Source of the DNA: Arthrobacter roseus | Lineage (GTDB): Bacteria > Actinomycetota > Actinomycetes > Actinomycetales > Micrococcaceae | Reading direction: 5' to 3' | Assembly (NCBI RefSeq): GCF_016907875.1 | Contig: NZ_JAFBCU010000001.1 | Coordinates: forward strand, 620,001 to 684,000 | DNA: 64,000 bases | Part shown: piece after piece, positions 34,631 to 42,849 of the stretch | How the letters are laid out: the number at the start of each line of letters is the position of its first letter | How positions within the stretch are numbered: the first letter of the stretch is position 1 | Made by a program: the position numbers and the translations under genes | Notes under the pieces: model-generated | Seen by the model: only the letters and a program-made list of their open reading frames with translations | What the model was told of the DNA's origin: nothing | Databases searched by the model: none

Positions 34631-35967
34631 AACGCCTCGCTAACGTCCTTCTCAAGAGAAGTAATAGCCATACGGGATTCACGCTCGAAGTATCCACGCT
34701 CCTGCTCCTTGCGCGCCTCAGACCATCCCATCTCATCCCAAACACCTTCACGGGAAAACACGCCATTGCCGTTTGCGTAGAGCTTCGAGAGTGCGTCTGC
34801 GGTCTGTGCCTTCGTGGGTGTGCCGGCGTCGTACCAGTCGGTCTTGATCCGGTTACCTTCAGGCCACTTCTCGGTGCGGAACCGCTCATAAAGGGCCATA
34901 ACCCAGCCCCAACCGTCACCGAAGTTCGCTTGCTTGCGTTCCACGTTCAGGATGAGTCGGGCCTCGTCAGCGCGGATCGCACCCTCAGCGGGAGGATTCA
35001 CGCTATTCTGCCCAAAATAACGGGTGGGCAGTCCAGTCACGGAAGCCGCGAGCTGTGCATAATGATTCACTGTCGCGTGGAAGTTGCTTAGGTCTGCGGA
35101 ATCGAACTGACCGACCTTCGCGTCCTTGTTCCCATTAGCCCAGATAGCGCCAAAGTAGGCTTGCCACTGCGGGATCGGGTTGCCTTCCTTATCAACGAAG
35201 TCACCCTTAGTCATCCCGAGCACCCACTTCTGGGGAACGGATACGGTCTCGGCTGCGATCTGCAGGTTAGTCAGAGAGCGGGCGGCGGCATCCACTAGCG
35301 GGATTACGTCGGTCATCTCCGAAACACCATTCCAACGCCCAATGCGTCGGCGATTCAAGAACATCACAATCGGGACACGGCCCAGATTGTGATCATCTCG
35401 TGATATGTCCGTCCATCGCCCGTTGTTCTTCTCTAGCCAGACGGTCGAGTTCGGGCGGTAGAGAGTCGCATACTTTGGTGTCAGGTCGGTCTCGTCTTGC
35501 CCGTATAGGCGCAGCGCGGCGTTTATCCTACGGTGTCGCTTATCGACGTCCACGGTGATTTCACGCGGCGACTCGACGGTGATCAGCGGATGCTCGGGGT
35601 CTTCCTCATTTGTGCCCACGGTTACATAGCCACGGCCAAGTATCATCGCCTCTTGGTGATGAATAACAGACTCGGAATCCAGGTTGTTATAGTCCCAACC
35701 CTCACGAAGCGCTGCAGACGCGACTTCCTGCCCCGGCAAGTAGAAGCGCCGCATAGCCAGCCGATCAGCCACGGAATCAACGGTCGTCCTTGACCAGTTC
35801 ACCAGCGTTTCAAACCGCCGCAGCTCTGGTGGCACGGCTAGTCCGATATGCTCCAAGCGTTGCGAGCCCTCGTAGTATCGGTCATTCTTCAAGTCAGCCT
35901 GAGTGTTGGCTGATCCCTGAATAGCCAAAGACGAAACGAGATTAGTCTCTTCAACGCTTAGCGCCAC
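34627..35967 (-). CDS. portal protein
   Basis: 446 residues, SPP1 gp6-like: GLAVPPELRRFETLVNWSRT, VDSVADRLAMRRF, RVPIVMFLNRRRIGRWNGVS, GLPTRYFGQNSVNPPAEGAI and a C-terminal QERGYFERESR. It forms the dodecameric DNA channel and terminase dock. Length is normal for the family. Confidence 0.95.
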   Translation of the reverse strand: MALSVEETNLVSSLAIQGSANTQADLKNDRYYEGSQRLEHIGLAVPPELRRFETLVNWSRTTVDSVADRLAMRRFYLPGQEVASAALREGWDYNNLDSESVIHHQEAMILGRGYVTVGTNEEDPEHPLITVESPREITVDVDKRHRRINAALRLYGQDETDLTPKYATLYRPNSTVWLEKNNGRWTDISRDDHNLGRVPIVMFLNRRRIGRWNGVSEMTDVIPLVDAAARSLTNLQIAAETVSVPQKWVLGMTKGDFVDKEGNPIPQWQAYFGAIWANGNKDAKVGQFDSADLSNFHATVNHYAQLAASVTGLPTRYFGQNSVNPPAEGAIRADEARLILNVERKQANFGDGWGWVMALYERFRTEKWPEGNRIKTDWYDAGTPTKAQTADALSKLYANGNGVFSREGVWDEMGWSEARKEQERGYFERESRMAITSLEKDVSEAL

Positions 35968-35979
35968 AATGGACTCCTC

Positions 35980-36591
35980 TCAAAAAACGAACATACGATT
36001 ATCAGTAGTTTCAGCATTCCATCCAGCCTCGCGCGCATCAGCGGCGGCAGTGTGGGCCAGGATCTTCGCCATAATCGCGTCGATCTTCTGATGGTTCGAT
36101 GGTTTGCCCAGCACGTACTGCTGGGCAGGCTTGCCAACCTTCTTCGCGTTCGCGGCGTGGACGGTTGCTATCGGGCACCCGTCGTGCTTGATTCGCCGCT
36201 GAGCTAAGTCAATCTCGAAGCGACGGATCTCAGGAAACATCCGTGGGACCTTATTTGTCGGCCACTCGAAAACGTGATTATCGCCGTACTCGATTGACCA
36301 TTGCCCAATCTCCGAATACCAGTCGTGCGGGTCGCAATACATGCGCTCCACCTTGTACCGCTCGAATATCTCAGCAACGGCAACGTGTACCTGATCGCGG
36401 GGGATGAACCCGCCTTCTTCCGCTGGATTCCATACAGCAGGGCGACTATCTGGACCGTAGCGCGGCGTGAATGAGAAACCGTCAATAGTCTCAGCCTGCA
36501 ATGCGGTGAAATCGTCATTCTCACTGCCATCGAATCCGACGCATATAGCGGTTCCCGGATCAGGATTGGGCAACCAGAGCATTTCCGGCAT
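35980..36591 (-). CDS. terminase large subunit, C-terminal nuclease part (separate frame)
   Basis: 203 residues carrying the RNase H-like headful/cos nuclease: CVGFDGSENDDFTALQAE with the first acidic pair, YCDPHDWYSEI, and LGKPSNHQKIDAIMAKILAH near the end. ATG 36591 has GGGAGGG six bases upstream, inside the end of the ATPase gene, which overlaps by 32 bases in the other frame. In related phages both parts are one polypeptide joined where the ATPase frame reads GIWEGSY. So this is either a real two-gene terminase with an internal start or a one-base frameshift. Confidence 0.85.
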   Translation of the reverse strand: MPEMLWLPNPDPGTAICVGFDGSENDDFTALQAETIDGFSFTPRYGPDSRPAVWNPAEEGGFIPRDQVHVAVAEIFERYKVERMYCDPHDWYSEIGQWSIEYGDNHVFEWPTNKVPRMFPEIRRFEIDLAQRRIKHDGCPIATVHAANAKKVGKPAQQYVLGKPSNHQKIDAIMAKILAHTAAADAREAGWNAETTDNRMFVF

Positions 36592-37621
36592 ATGAGCCCT
36601 CCCAGATACCATCCTTGAGCCACGCACCGAGACCATGCACGATACGGTTCCCGTAGAATCGTTCAGCCTGTGCCGGGTCAGTCTCCATAAGCTCCGCAGC
36701 CTCAGCCTCAATTGCGTTCAGATCAACCCAAGGAGAGCCTTCGTAAACGTACTTGTGGATCTTGTGCCGCTCAGCCTTGTTCTTGTAGCTCAGATCGGCG
36801 GGTGGTTTCCGGTAGAACCTGAAAATGTCAGTGGATTTCGACTCGCTGGTCCGTTGAGCCGTCGAGTTCTCCGATGGATCCCAAGGGTTCGTCCACTCAA
36901 TCGACCGCCCACCCATACCAGCCAGGCCGCGGCGCATAGTCTCAGCTACCCGAACCATTTTGTTCTGGATCGTGTAAATGCCGGACTCATCGAAGTTCGC
37001 AAAGTTGATCGGATTACCAAGACGAGATTGGGCCGAGCTCGTAACAGCCTCGATCTTCCCGTCATTCGGTAAACGGACGAACTGCTCGCCAGTCTTCATG
37101 ATCTCAGCGAGCGGACCACCTCGGACCATCGACTGCAAGGGCCGGTAAACGTTATCCACCTGCTCTTCAGACGTCGCCACGAGCTGAATCAGGGAAGTGT
37201 TACGGGGAATGCCCATTGCATCGCCGGGCTCATACTCATAGATGAACCCACAGCCGCAACCATGATCGCGGCAGTCGTAAACCTCACCGCCAACAGCCCA
37301 ACCGCCGAACACAATTGGCCCAGCAGCCTCCAGTAGCGTGACCGCAGCGGCAAGTGGACCCTTACCCGTCTTCTGCGGCGCCACACACTGCGAACGGCGA
37401 TACGTGAACGCCGGCGCAAGGATGGGCCGGGATGGAACGAACTTCACGGCCCGCTTGATCCGGTAATGGTTCACGATAATGAACAACTGCCACGTTGACG
37501 GAACGAATGGCGCGCCCTTATCGAACCCGTCAGGGACCGAACAGTGAGCCTCTATCCAATCTGCGCCGAGAAAACCTAGAGTCTCGGACGGGGAAAATGA
37601 CAGCGACAGATCATTCGTCAT
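36560..37621 (-). CDS. terminase large subunit, N-terminal ATPase part
   Basis: 353 residues. SVPDGFDKGAPFVPSTWQLF, FTYRRSQCVAPQKTGKGPLA with a Walker A-like APQKTGKG, then the Walker B-like region NPINFANFDESGIYTIQ (DE), and GRSIEWTNPWDPSENSTA with coupling-motif character. It ends NALVAQS at 36560, short of the nuclease domain, which follows in the +1 frame. ATG 37621 overlaps the small terminase gene by 11 bases. Confidence 0.88.
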   Translation of the reverse strand: MTNDLSLSFSPSETLGFLGADWIEAHCSVPDGFDKGAPFVPSTWQLFIIVNHYRIKRAVKFVPSRPILAPAFTYRRSQCVAPQKTGKGPLAAAVTLLEAAGPIVFGGWAVGGEVYDCRDHGCGCGFIYEYEPGDAMGIPRNTSLIQLVATSEEQVDNVYRPLQSMVRGGPLAEIMKTGEQFVRLPNDGKIEAVTSSAQSRLGNPINFANFDESGIYTIQNKMVRVAETMRRGLAGMGGRSIEWTNPWDPSENSTAQRTSESKSTDIFRFYRKPPADLSYKNKAERHKIHKYVYEGSPWVDLNAIEAEAAELMETDPAQAERFYGNRIVHGLGAWLKDGIWEGSYAGNALVAQS

Positions 37622-38069
37622 TCCCCACAACCTTTAGCCGGGTGCGAGACGACGATCGCGTCTTGCCGGTAGTTCCAGTGGCCTTCTGCTCACCCTCAGT
37701 AGGCGCAATCTTCCAGCCATTCTCTCGGAGTCCAGCCGGTGTTAGTCCGATTTGATCCCCAAGACGAATAACCTGAGAAACAAGCGCGGCGTTAGCCTCG
37801 GCGTCCTCCATACGAACGGACCAGCGAACATACATCGAGACAACACGCCACCGCCATGATTCCAGCGACCACGCGGATGCTTGCGGTGTGCGCCAAAGTT
37901 CAGCCCAAACCTCAGCCTCACGCTCACTGACATTCGGCAATAAGAAATCGGGGATCTCACCTTGAAAGCCGCCCGCAGGTAGTGCATGAAAGACAACACC
38001 CTGAGCGGCAGACGTTAGCGAGTTGGGGTCTTTTTGTGGACCAGACCTATTTCGAGATCCACCCTGCAT
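37611..38069 (-). CDS. terminase small subunit
   Basis: 152 residues directly upstream of the ATPase gene with AGGAGG seven bases before the ATG. It includes FHALPAGGFQGEIPDFLLPN, a helical EREAEVWAELWRTPQASAW and a C-terminal basic tail (SSSRTRLKVVGNDE). The EAEVWAELW pattern is seen in actinophage small terminases. It recognises the packaging site. Confidence 0.85.
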   Translation of the reverse strand: MQGGSRNRSGPQKDPNSLTSAAQGVVFHALPAGGFQGEIPDFLLPNVSEREAEVWAELWRTPQASAWSLESWRWRVVSMYVRWSVRMEDAEANAALVSQVIRLGDQIGLTPAGLRENGWKIAPTEGEQKATGTTGKTRSSSRTRLKVVGNDE

Positions 38070-38186
38070 GGCGACCTCCTAAATGGCTGAACCTTCGAAT
38101 ATTTGAACCCCTCGCGCAAAGCAGCGCTCTCACCGTCGGTTTTTCTTTCAGGTGGGCTTGGTGGGGATGCGTGGGGGTTGTGTAGG
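38070..38186. other. intergenic region before terS, possible packaging site
   Basis: 117 bases between the HNH gene and terS contain GC-rich stretches (CCCCTCGCGCAAAGCAGCGC; ACCCCCACGCATCCCCACC on minus). Cos sites of HNH-containing siphophages commonly lie here, but no defined cos sequence can be read from one integrated copy. Confidence 0.35.
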
Positions 38187-39005
38187 TTAGGAAACCAGAT
38201 CCCAGATGGACGAGGCGCCACTGTCTGATCGGATTGAATTACACCATCGGTGTGCTGTCTTTAGGTTGGACTCGTCATGAGTGCCGCCTTTGGAACGTGG
38301 TATAACGTGATCCAATGTTGCTGCCCAGTCGTCACGCTTGCCGTCAGCTTCGAGATCAACCTGTTCACCACATAGCCAGCACATGTAGTTGTCACGCTTA
38401 TAGATTGCAGCCCTTATCGCAGGCCTTATCCATCCGTGATGCAGGTAGGTTCCGCGCTCGTCTTTCGCCTTGTCTCGGCAGTAGTCTGTGCAGTAGATGC
38501 GTCCTTGGTATGGGCTGGTGTATTGGTCGCCGCATCTCGCGCACTCTCTCACCATTGAGTTAGTTTGGGATGAACTGATTGTACCGTCCGCACTGTCGCG
38601 CCAGCACGACCTGCAAGTCTTAGTGCAGTACTTTGCGTTCACATTATTGGCGGGGAATCGCTTAGCGCAATAGTCGCAGTCTTTCCATCCGCCCCTCGGC
38701 CAAGAACTTGACCTCCCGAACCACAGTGCCCAGTGATCGTCCGGGAGCTTGCTGCGTCGGTCCCGCGCTCGTTCTGTGCTGCGTCGGGTGCGCGTAAGTT
38801 CTGACCTGCATTCGTAGGAGCATACGACCCCATAGATACGCCCTCCGCCTAAACCCTTGAGTACTTCCACACCACAAATAGCACAAGGCACCATTTTCTT
38901 TGGGTGCCTATTCTTCATGTGCGTCTGGTTATAGTGAGCCCCACATAAACCGCGTGCTTGGTGCTTGCGGTCGCATCCATCTTTAGAGCAGGTACGCTTA
39001 TTCAT
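38187..39005 (-). CDS. HNH endonuclease with several zinc knuckles
   Basis: 272 residues. The C-terminal part is an HNH domain: CWLCGEQVDLEADG, ATLDHVIPRSKGG, HRWCNSIR. The N-terminal half has four further Cys clusters (CSKDGCDRKHQARGLCGAHY, CAICGVEV, CDYCAKRF ... KYCTKTC, CARCGDQY ... YCTDYC). These multi-knuckle proteins can be homing endonucleases or packaging-associated HNH nucleases. A second HNH gene lies immediately upstream. Confidence 0.88.
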   Translation of the reverse strand: MNKRTCSKDGCDRKHQARGLCGAHYNQTHMKNRHPKKMVPCAICGVEVLKGLGGGRIYGVVCSYECRSELTRTRRSTERARDRRSKLPDDHWALWFGRSSSWPRGGWKDCDYCAKRFPANNVNAKYCTKTCRSCWRDSADGTISSSQTNSMVRECARCGDQYTSPYQGRIYCTDYCRDKAKDERGTYLHHGWIRPAIRAAIYKRDNYMCWLCGEQVDLEADGKRDDWAATLDHVIPRSKGGTHDESNLKTAHRWCNSIRSDSGASSIWDLVS

Positions 39006-39035
39006 GTAGTCGCTCCTTCTAAGCGATTGCCATAG

Positions 39036-39062
39036 CCCCGGACTGTTGACGCAGTCGCGGGG
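39036..39062 (-). terminator. hairpin between the two HNH genes
   Basis: The stem CCCCG-GACTG pairs with CAGTC-CGGGG with one bulged base. There is no T-run on the minus side, so activity as a terminator is uncertain. Confidence 0.45.
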
Positions 39063-39074
39063 TTTACTTATTGG

Positions 39075-39404
39075 TTAGTCGATCCGGTGCGCTTTCCGTC
39101 CGGCTGCGGCTCGGTTGCATAGCGCGTGTTCAGGTCCGGCGTACTTGGTCCGGTCGTCGTCATCATGTCCGAGGTCGAACGGTTCGCTTGGTGGGATGAT
39201 CTGATTGCAACGCCAGCATGTCAGCGTGCCCGCTTGATGGGCTGGCATATAGCTTGCCCTCAGCGCCTTGTGTGCGCTTCCGTATCCGCGCCGGTAGGAG
39301 TTGCCGCGCTTGGCTTCGTACTCGCGCTCGTGCTCGGCACAGTAGCGTTTGACTACAACGTGTGGGCATCCGGTCTTAGGGCAGATGCTCTTGGCTCTTG
39401 CCAT
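39075..39404 (-). CDS. HNH endonuclease, packaging-associated type
   Basis: 109 residues: CPKTGCPHVVVKRYCAEHE at the N-terminus, RGYGSAHKALR, then LTCWRCNQIIPPSEPFDLGH and GPEHALCNRAAAGRKA. The short size, YGSAHKALR motif and location next to terminase match the HNH proteins that work with terminase in cos-type siphophages. The DLGHDDD is the H of HNH. Confidence 0.88.
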   Translation of the reverse strand: MARAKSICPKTGCPHVVVKRYCAEHEREYEAKRGNSYRRGYGSAHKALRASYMPAHQAGTLTCWRCNQIIPPSEPFDLGHDDDDRTKYAGPEHALCNRAAAGRKAHRID

Positions 39405-39562
39405 CTCATCCCCCGTTAGCTAATCCCCGCAGGTTAGCGTCGTCGCTGGGAAGGAATAACCAGCTCTGCAGTCCTTCGCCGGAGTTGCACGGCGTTGACG
39501 GGAAATATGTGCCCCGGTTGCTCGTCGCTTGCCTTGGCGTGTTGCGACCCAACCGGGAAGTG

Positions 39563-39721
39563 TTATTCGTTGTTTGCGGTTGCTATTAGGAATGCTTTGG
39601 TGTTGATCGGCACATGGTTGGGGAAGTTGCAGTTAGCGTCTCCGCATGTGCTCGGGCCGAACAAAGGGTGCAGTAGTTCATGTGCTATCCATGCCTTGTT
39701 GGACTCAAGGATCTTATTCAT
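39563..39721 (-). CDS. small phage protein, 52 aa, first gene of the late operon
   Basis: ATG 39721 with GGAGGTGG just upstream. The product is MNKILESNKAWIAHELLHPL then FGPSTCGDANCNFPNHVPIN and AFLIATANNE. The ESNKAWIAHELLH helix and a CGDANC pair are distinctive but unrecognised by me. It lies about 160 bases upstream of the small HNH gene. Confidence 0.6.
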   Translation of the reverse strand: MNKILESNKAWIAHELLHPLFGPSTCGDANCNFPNHVPINTKAFLIATANNE

Positions 39722-40076
39722 GCCCACCTCCAGGAAGTGTGGTGGCTCCTGCATGGAGTAGGCGTGTGGCGGACGCCTCGTTCTTAGGCCCCCAGCAGGC
39801 TCAGTCCTCAGCTACCGGAGTAGCATCACACGCCTTACTGTTTGGCACCCGTTTAGGGAACTTGCCCTAGTACATGCGGGGGGTCTCCATGCAGGAAGTG
39901 TGAGTGCCCCGCCCGGCGTATGAGGTCGCACGGGCGGGGCTGCGGTGTTATCCGCGAGGCCAGCGAGGGACTGGGGACACCTCGGCTGGACATATAAAAA
40001 AAGACCCTCGCCGTATTGGCTGGGCCTTGTGAGACTTCTGGGGAATGCACTTCCTAAGTTACACGGTTGTCATTCA
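39722..40076. other. 355-bp non-coding region between early and late operons
   Basis: I see no convincing gene. It holds an 11-bp direct repeat CAGGAAGTGTG (39731-39741, 39892-39902), a 12-bp inverted repeat TCCTGCATGGAG/CTCCATGCAGGA (39747-39758, 39885-39896), a palindromic TAGGGAACTTGCCCTA, a GC-rich hairpin GCCCCGCCC/GGGCGGGGC around 39906-39940 and a strong terminator at 39996-40027. It probably contains the late promoter; no -35/-10 pair stands out. Confidence 0.6.
39996..40027 (-). terminator. terminator of the early/replication operon
   Basis: On minus AGGCCCAGCC-aatac-GGCGAGGGTC then T7 (A39996-A40002 on plus). Stem with a small internal loop and a perfect U-tract; it closes the long leftward early operon. 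Confidence 0.85.
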
Positions 40077-40649
40077 TTACGCAACACTCATTAGCGCGTG
40101 TCGTACCCATTTCATTTCGTCCGGCCCCCATCCCGCGTTGCAGTGCGTGCATTGCGCTGTCCATTTCCCAATTGGCAGCATCACATCATCGGGTCCCCAG
40201 CAGTGAATACTCATCCCCGGCCCTTCCCCGTCCGCGTTGTAGATCATGTCGCAGCTCGGGCATGGGACGGCTGGTCGGTATGGCGGTTTGTGTGGCCTGA
40301 TGATGCCCTCGATCTGATCCACCCAATCCATCGTGACGTGTTCCAGGAATGCCACCCAGTGCATGTCCTCGACGTCGGCCCATGACTGGATGACGCCCAC
40401 CAATGTTCCGGTGCTGGATCCTGTTAGGTCGTGTTGGATATCGCGGGCGTCTCGGTCGATGTCCTGTTGGATCGATACAACCTCGGCGCTGATTGGTATT
40501 GGGGTCCCGTTGCCCTTGCCGCCCTTGGCTCCGTCGTAGACCGCCTTGGCTAGCTGATCCAATAGCGACGGCTCGGGCTTGCTGTCCAGTGTCGCGCCTG
40601 CGGGTAGGTGTGGACGGGTGAGTGTGTGGATGTTCTGACTTAGGCTCAT
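40077..40649 (-). CDS. phage protein with zinc knuckles, 190 aa
   Basis: Start ATG 40649 overlaps the previous stop as ATGA. N-terminal and central helices (LDQLAKAVYDGAKGG, SIQQDIDRDARDIQHDL), then a C-terminal Zn-type region CPSCDMIYNADGEGPG and WTAQCTHCNAGWG. It resembles the DUF7341-type actinophage proteins placed at the end of the early operon (recalled pattern). Function unknown. Confidence 0.75.
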   Translation of the reverse strand: MSLSQNIHTLTRPHLPAGATLDSKPEPSLLDQLAKAVYDGAKGGKGNGTPIPISAEVVSIQQDIDRDARDIQHDLTGSSTGTLVGVIQSWADVEDMHWVAFLEHVTMDWVDQIEGIIRPHKPPYRPAVPCPSCDMIYNADGEGPGMSIHCWGPDDVMLPIGKWTAQCTHCNAGWGPDEMKWVRHALMSVA

Positions 40650-40900
40650 GGGTGCATCTCGCATTCAGTGAGCGCGCCTAGTGTCGCGGACCACGCGCCC
40701 ACCTTGAGTTCTGTCGTCTGTTTGCCGGGAGCGTAGGTGGGTTCCTGATCGCATAGGCGCTGCTCTGTGATCCAATCGGTGTGTTGCTGCACGAAACACA
40801 GTGGCCCGGTGACCGTAGTGGATTGCGGGTAGTCCACATCTAGGGTGATCGTGATGCTCCTGCCGCAGTCGGTCATGTCAAGATCTTCAAGTTTCCTCAT
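40646..40900 (-). CDS. hypothetical phage protein, 84 aa
   Basis: Begins MRKLEDLDMTDCGRSITITL; beta-like middle and two more cysteines (PLCFVQQHTDW, QRLCDQEPTY). It overlaps both neighbours by four bases. No family recognised. Confidence 0.7.
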   Translation of the reverse strand: MRKLEDLDMTDCGRSITITLDVDYPQSTTVTGPLCFVQQHTDWITEQRLCDQEPTYAPGKQTTELKVGAWSATLGALTECEMHP

Positions 40901-41043
40901 TTCCGTCTCCGTTCCAGTTCTATAACCACTGCCGTCGTTAGGTGTAGCGCCTGCTCGTCATTGAATCCGGCGTCCTGATATGAGACGAAGATTTCGCGGT
41001 GGATGTTTGCAGCTGCCCGAAGTTCAACGATGTAGTTACTCAT
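40897..41043 (-). CDS. small phage protein, 48 aa
   Basis: ATG 41043 overlaps the preceding stop (41040). Helical product MSNYIVELRAAANIHREIFV then SYQDAGFNDEQALHLTTAVV. Coupled start and stop on both sides support it as real. Function unknown. Confidence 0.7.
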   Translation of the reverse strand: MSNYIVELRAAANIHREIFVSYQDAGFNDEQALHLTTAVVIELERRRK

Positions 41044-41393
41044 TTCCCTGCCTCCCGTTCCAGTGCGTCGGCTAGTTCGCGGATGATGGGGCCGTCTTCG
41101 GTGTGTGGTGCGAGTGTCCGTGCCCGTTCGATGAGCTCGGCGGTGGTCTCGTGTTCCATTTGGTGGGATGCACTGCCCCATTCACGTTTCATTGCGTCGG
41201 CGACGATGGACCAATCTTCAGCCATCTTGCGTGCGTGTGCCGGATGGTAGTTACCCGTTGCGTAGATCATTGGGCCTCCGGGTAGATATTTGGGGCCTCC
41301 AGCAATGATCGATTGGTAGTCATTGGGTTGTTTGGTGTTGAGGCCAACGCGTTTGGCTGCTGCCCATTCGGCGCTGTTGTATTTGCGTTCCAT
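41040..41393 (-). CDS. hypothetical phage protein, 117 aa
   Basis: AGGAG lies nine bases before ATG 41393 and three before ATG 41399; the former spacing is normal. Sequence MERKYNSAEWAAAKRVGLNT, GGPMIYATGNYHPAHARKMA and a C-terminal helix (TTAELIERARTLA). Unrecognised. Confidence 0.7.
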   Translation of the reverse strand: MERKYNSAEWAAAKRVGLNTKQPNDYQSIIAGGPKYLPGGPMIYATGNYHPAHARKMAEDWSIVADAMKREWGSASHQMEHETTAELIERARTLAPHTEDGPIIRELADALEREAGK

Positions 41394-41395
41394 AG

Positions 41396-41599
41396 TCATG
41401 CGCTCCTGTGTGCCTCTGTGCTGGCGTTGTTTGGGTTGGATGGGTTCGGGTGACGCTCGGGGGTTGCGGGGCTTTCCTTGGGTTGTGTGTGATTCTCTGG
41501 TGGCACAAGTAAGGCCGCCCCGTCTGGAGCGGCCCCGAATAGTTGGCTCAGAATCTCACCGAGCCGAATTGGATCTTCTAGGTGTTCTCGTTCAGGCAT
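41396..41599 (-). CDS. small phage protein, 67 aa, coupled to DnaB
   Basis: ATG 41599 with GGAGG six bases upstream; it overlaps the helicase stop by eight bases. Begins MPEREHLEDPIRLGEILSQL; the C-terminal half is Pro/Asn-rich and probably disordered (PATPERHPNPSNPNN). Could modulate the helicase; unproven. Confidence 0.65.
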   Translation of the reverse strand: MPEREHLEDPIRLGEILSQLFGAAPDGAALLVPPENHTQPKESPATPERHPNPSNPNNASTEAHRSA

Positions 41600-42839
41600 C
41601 CCGAACCTCCGAGTAATGGCCGGCGAACTGCATATGCGCCATGCCCGTCGCGCCATGCCGGTTCTTGGCAACGGCGAAACTAATATCGTTCTTCTTGTCG
41701 CCCATGATTTCCCGATGCAGGAGGATCACGACGTCGGCGTCTTGCTCGATGGATCCAGACTCGCGCAGGTCGGATAGTCCGGGGCGTTTGTCTTCCCTCG
41801 ATTCACTGGACCGATTGAGTTGGGATAGTGCGATGACCGGGACATGTAGGTCCATGGCTAGGATCTTCAGTTGCCTCGACATCTCGGATACGAACTCATG
41901 TCGTGGCCGCCGATCACCGATGGGCGCGGACATGAGTTGCATGTAGTCCACGACGACGCCCGCCAATGGTTTACGCCGGTTGACGTTGCGAGCGAACGCC
42001 CGAATGTCGGCGATGGTCGATCCGGAGTTGTCATTGATCGCCAGTGGTACATGCTGACGCTTGGGCATCCATTCCGAGATCCGCTTCCAATCGGTCGGTG
42101 TCAGGTCATGACGGACGATTCGGCCCATGTCGATCTTGAGCTCGTTCGAGATGAGCCGTGATGTCAGATCATTGACAGACATTTCCAGGGACACGAACGC
42201 GACAGAGCCGACCTTGAGTAGCGCTTGAGCCATTTGCATAGCGACGACTGACTTGCCCACACTCGGCCTAGCCCCGACGACGTAAACCGCACCTGGTCTT
42301 AGCCCGGTGATGATGTCATTCAGTGAAGGCCAGATTGTCGGGACTGAATCAACTTCCTCATCCAGGTAGTTGATCGTCGCTTCCATCGTGTCTTCGAGGA
42401 ATGACACCCGCTGGTTTCTGGATCGAGGCTGCGTGCCGTCCATGAGCTTGCGGGCTTCCTCCACAATCACATCCGCGTCCCCGCCGTCGTGAACCATTTG
42501 GTGGACACTCGTTGCGGCTGATTGGACCCGGCGGAGTGTTGCGGCGTCCGTGACGATCCCGGCGTAGTGGGTTGCGCTGGCTGCTGATGGTGTCGCTTGC
42601 ATCGCTTCATGTAGGAATGTTGCTGGTATGGGTTCCTTAGCCCGTGCGAGTGCATCCATGACTGTCAGCGCGTCGATGGGTTGATTCGCGGCTTTCATCT
42701 CCGCAATAGTGCGATGCACAACTTCATGGATTGGCTGGTGGTAGTCGCGTGGGTTGAAATCCAGCTCGTCAAGGATTTTTCCATTAGTGAGCAGTAATGC
42801 CCCGATGATCGATTGTTCAGCCGCGTTTAGATCTTGCAT
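41592..42839 (-). CDS. replicative DNA helicase, DnaB-like
   Basis: 415 residues. The N-terminal helical domain (MQDLNAAEQSIIGALLL) matches DnaB; the RecA-like C-terminal half has Walker A GARPSVGKS at about residue 193, Walker B VVVDYMQLM and the sensor segment PVIALSQLNRSSESR. It unwinds the phage fork as a hexamer. The preceding gene is a replication protein of loader type. Confidence 0.95.
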   Translation of the reverse strand: MQDLNAAEQSIIGALLLTNGKILDELDFNPRDYHQPIHEVVHRTIAEMKAANQPIDALTVMDALARAKEPIPATFLHEAMQATPSAASATHYAGIVTDAATLRRVQSAATSVHQMVHDGGDADVIVEEARKLMDGTQPRSRNQRVSFLEDTMEATINYLDEEVDSVPTIWPSLNDIITGLRPGAVYVVGARPSVGKSVVAMQMAQALLKVGSVAFVSLEMSVNDLTSRLISNELKIDMGRIVRHDLTPTDWKRISEWMPKRQHVPLAINDNSGSTIADIRAFARNVNRRKPLAGVVVDYMQLMSAPIGDRRPRHEFVSEMSRQLKILAMDLHVPVIALSQLNRSSESREDKRPGLSDLRESGSIEQDADVVILLHREIMGDKKNDISFAVAKNRHGATGMAHMQFAGHYSEVRDA

Positions 42840-42849
42840 TCATTCCTCC

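Noticed and set aside
39495-39761. 88-codon plus-strand frame in the early/late gap
   Set aside because: No start signals; the opposite strand holds a 52-aa frame with a strong Shine-Dalgarno.
39730-39910. Possible phage tRNA in the early/late gap
   Set aside because: No T arm GTTC or paired acceptor ends could be found on either strand.
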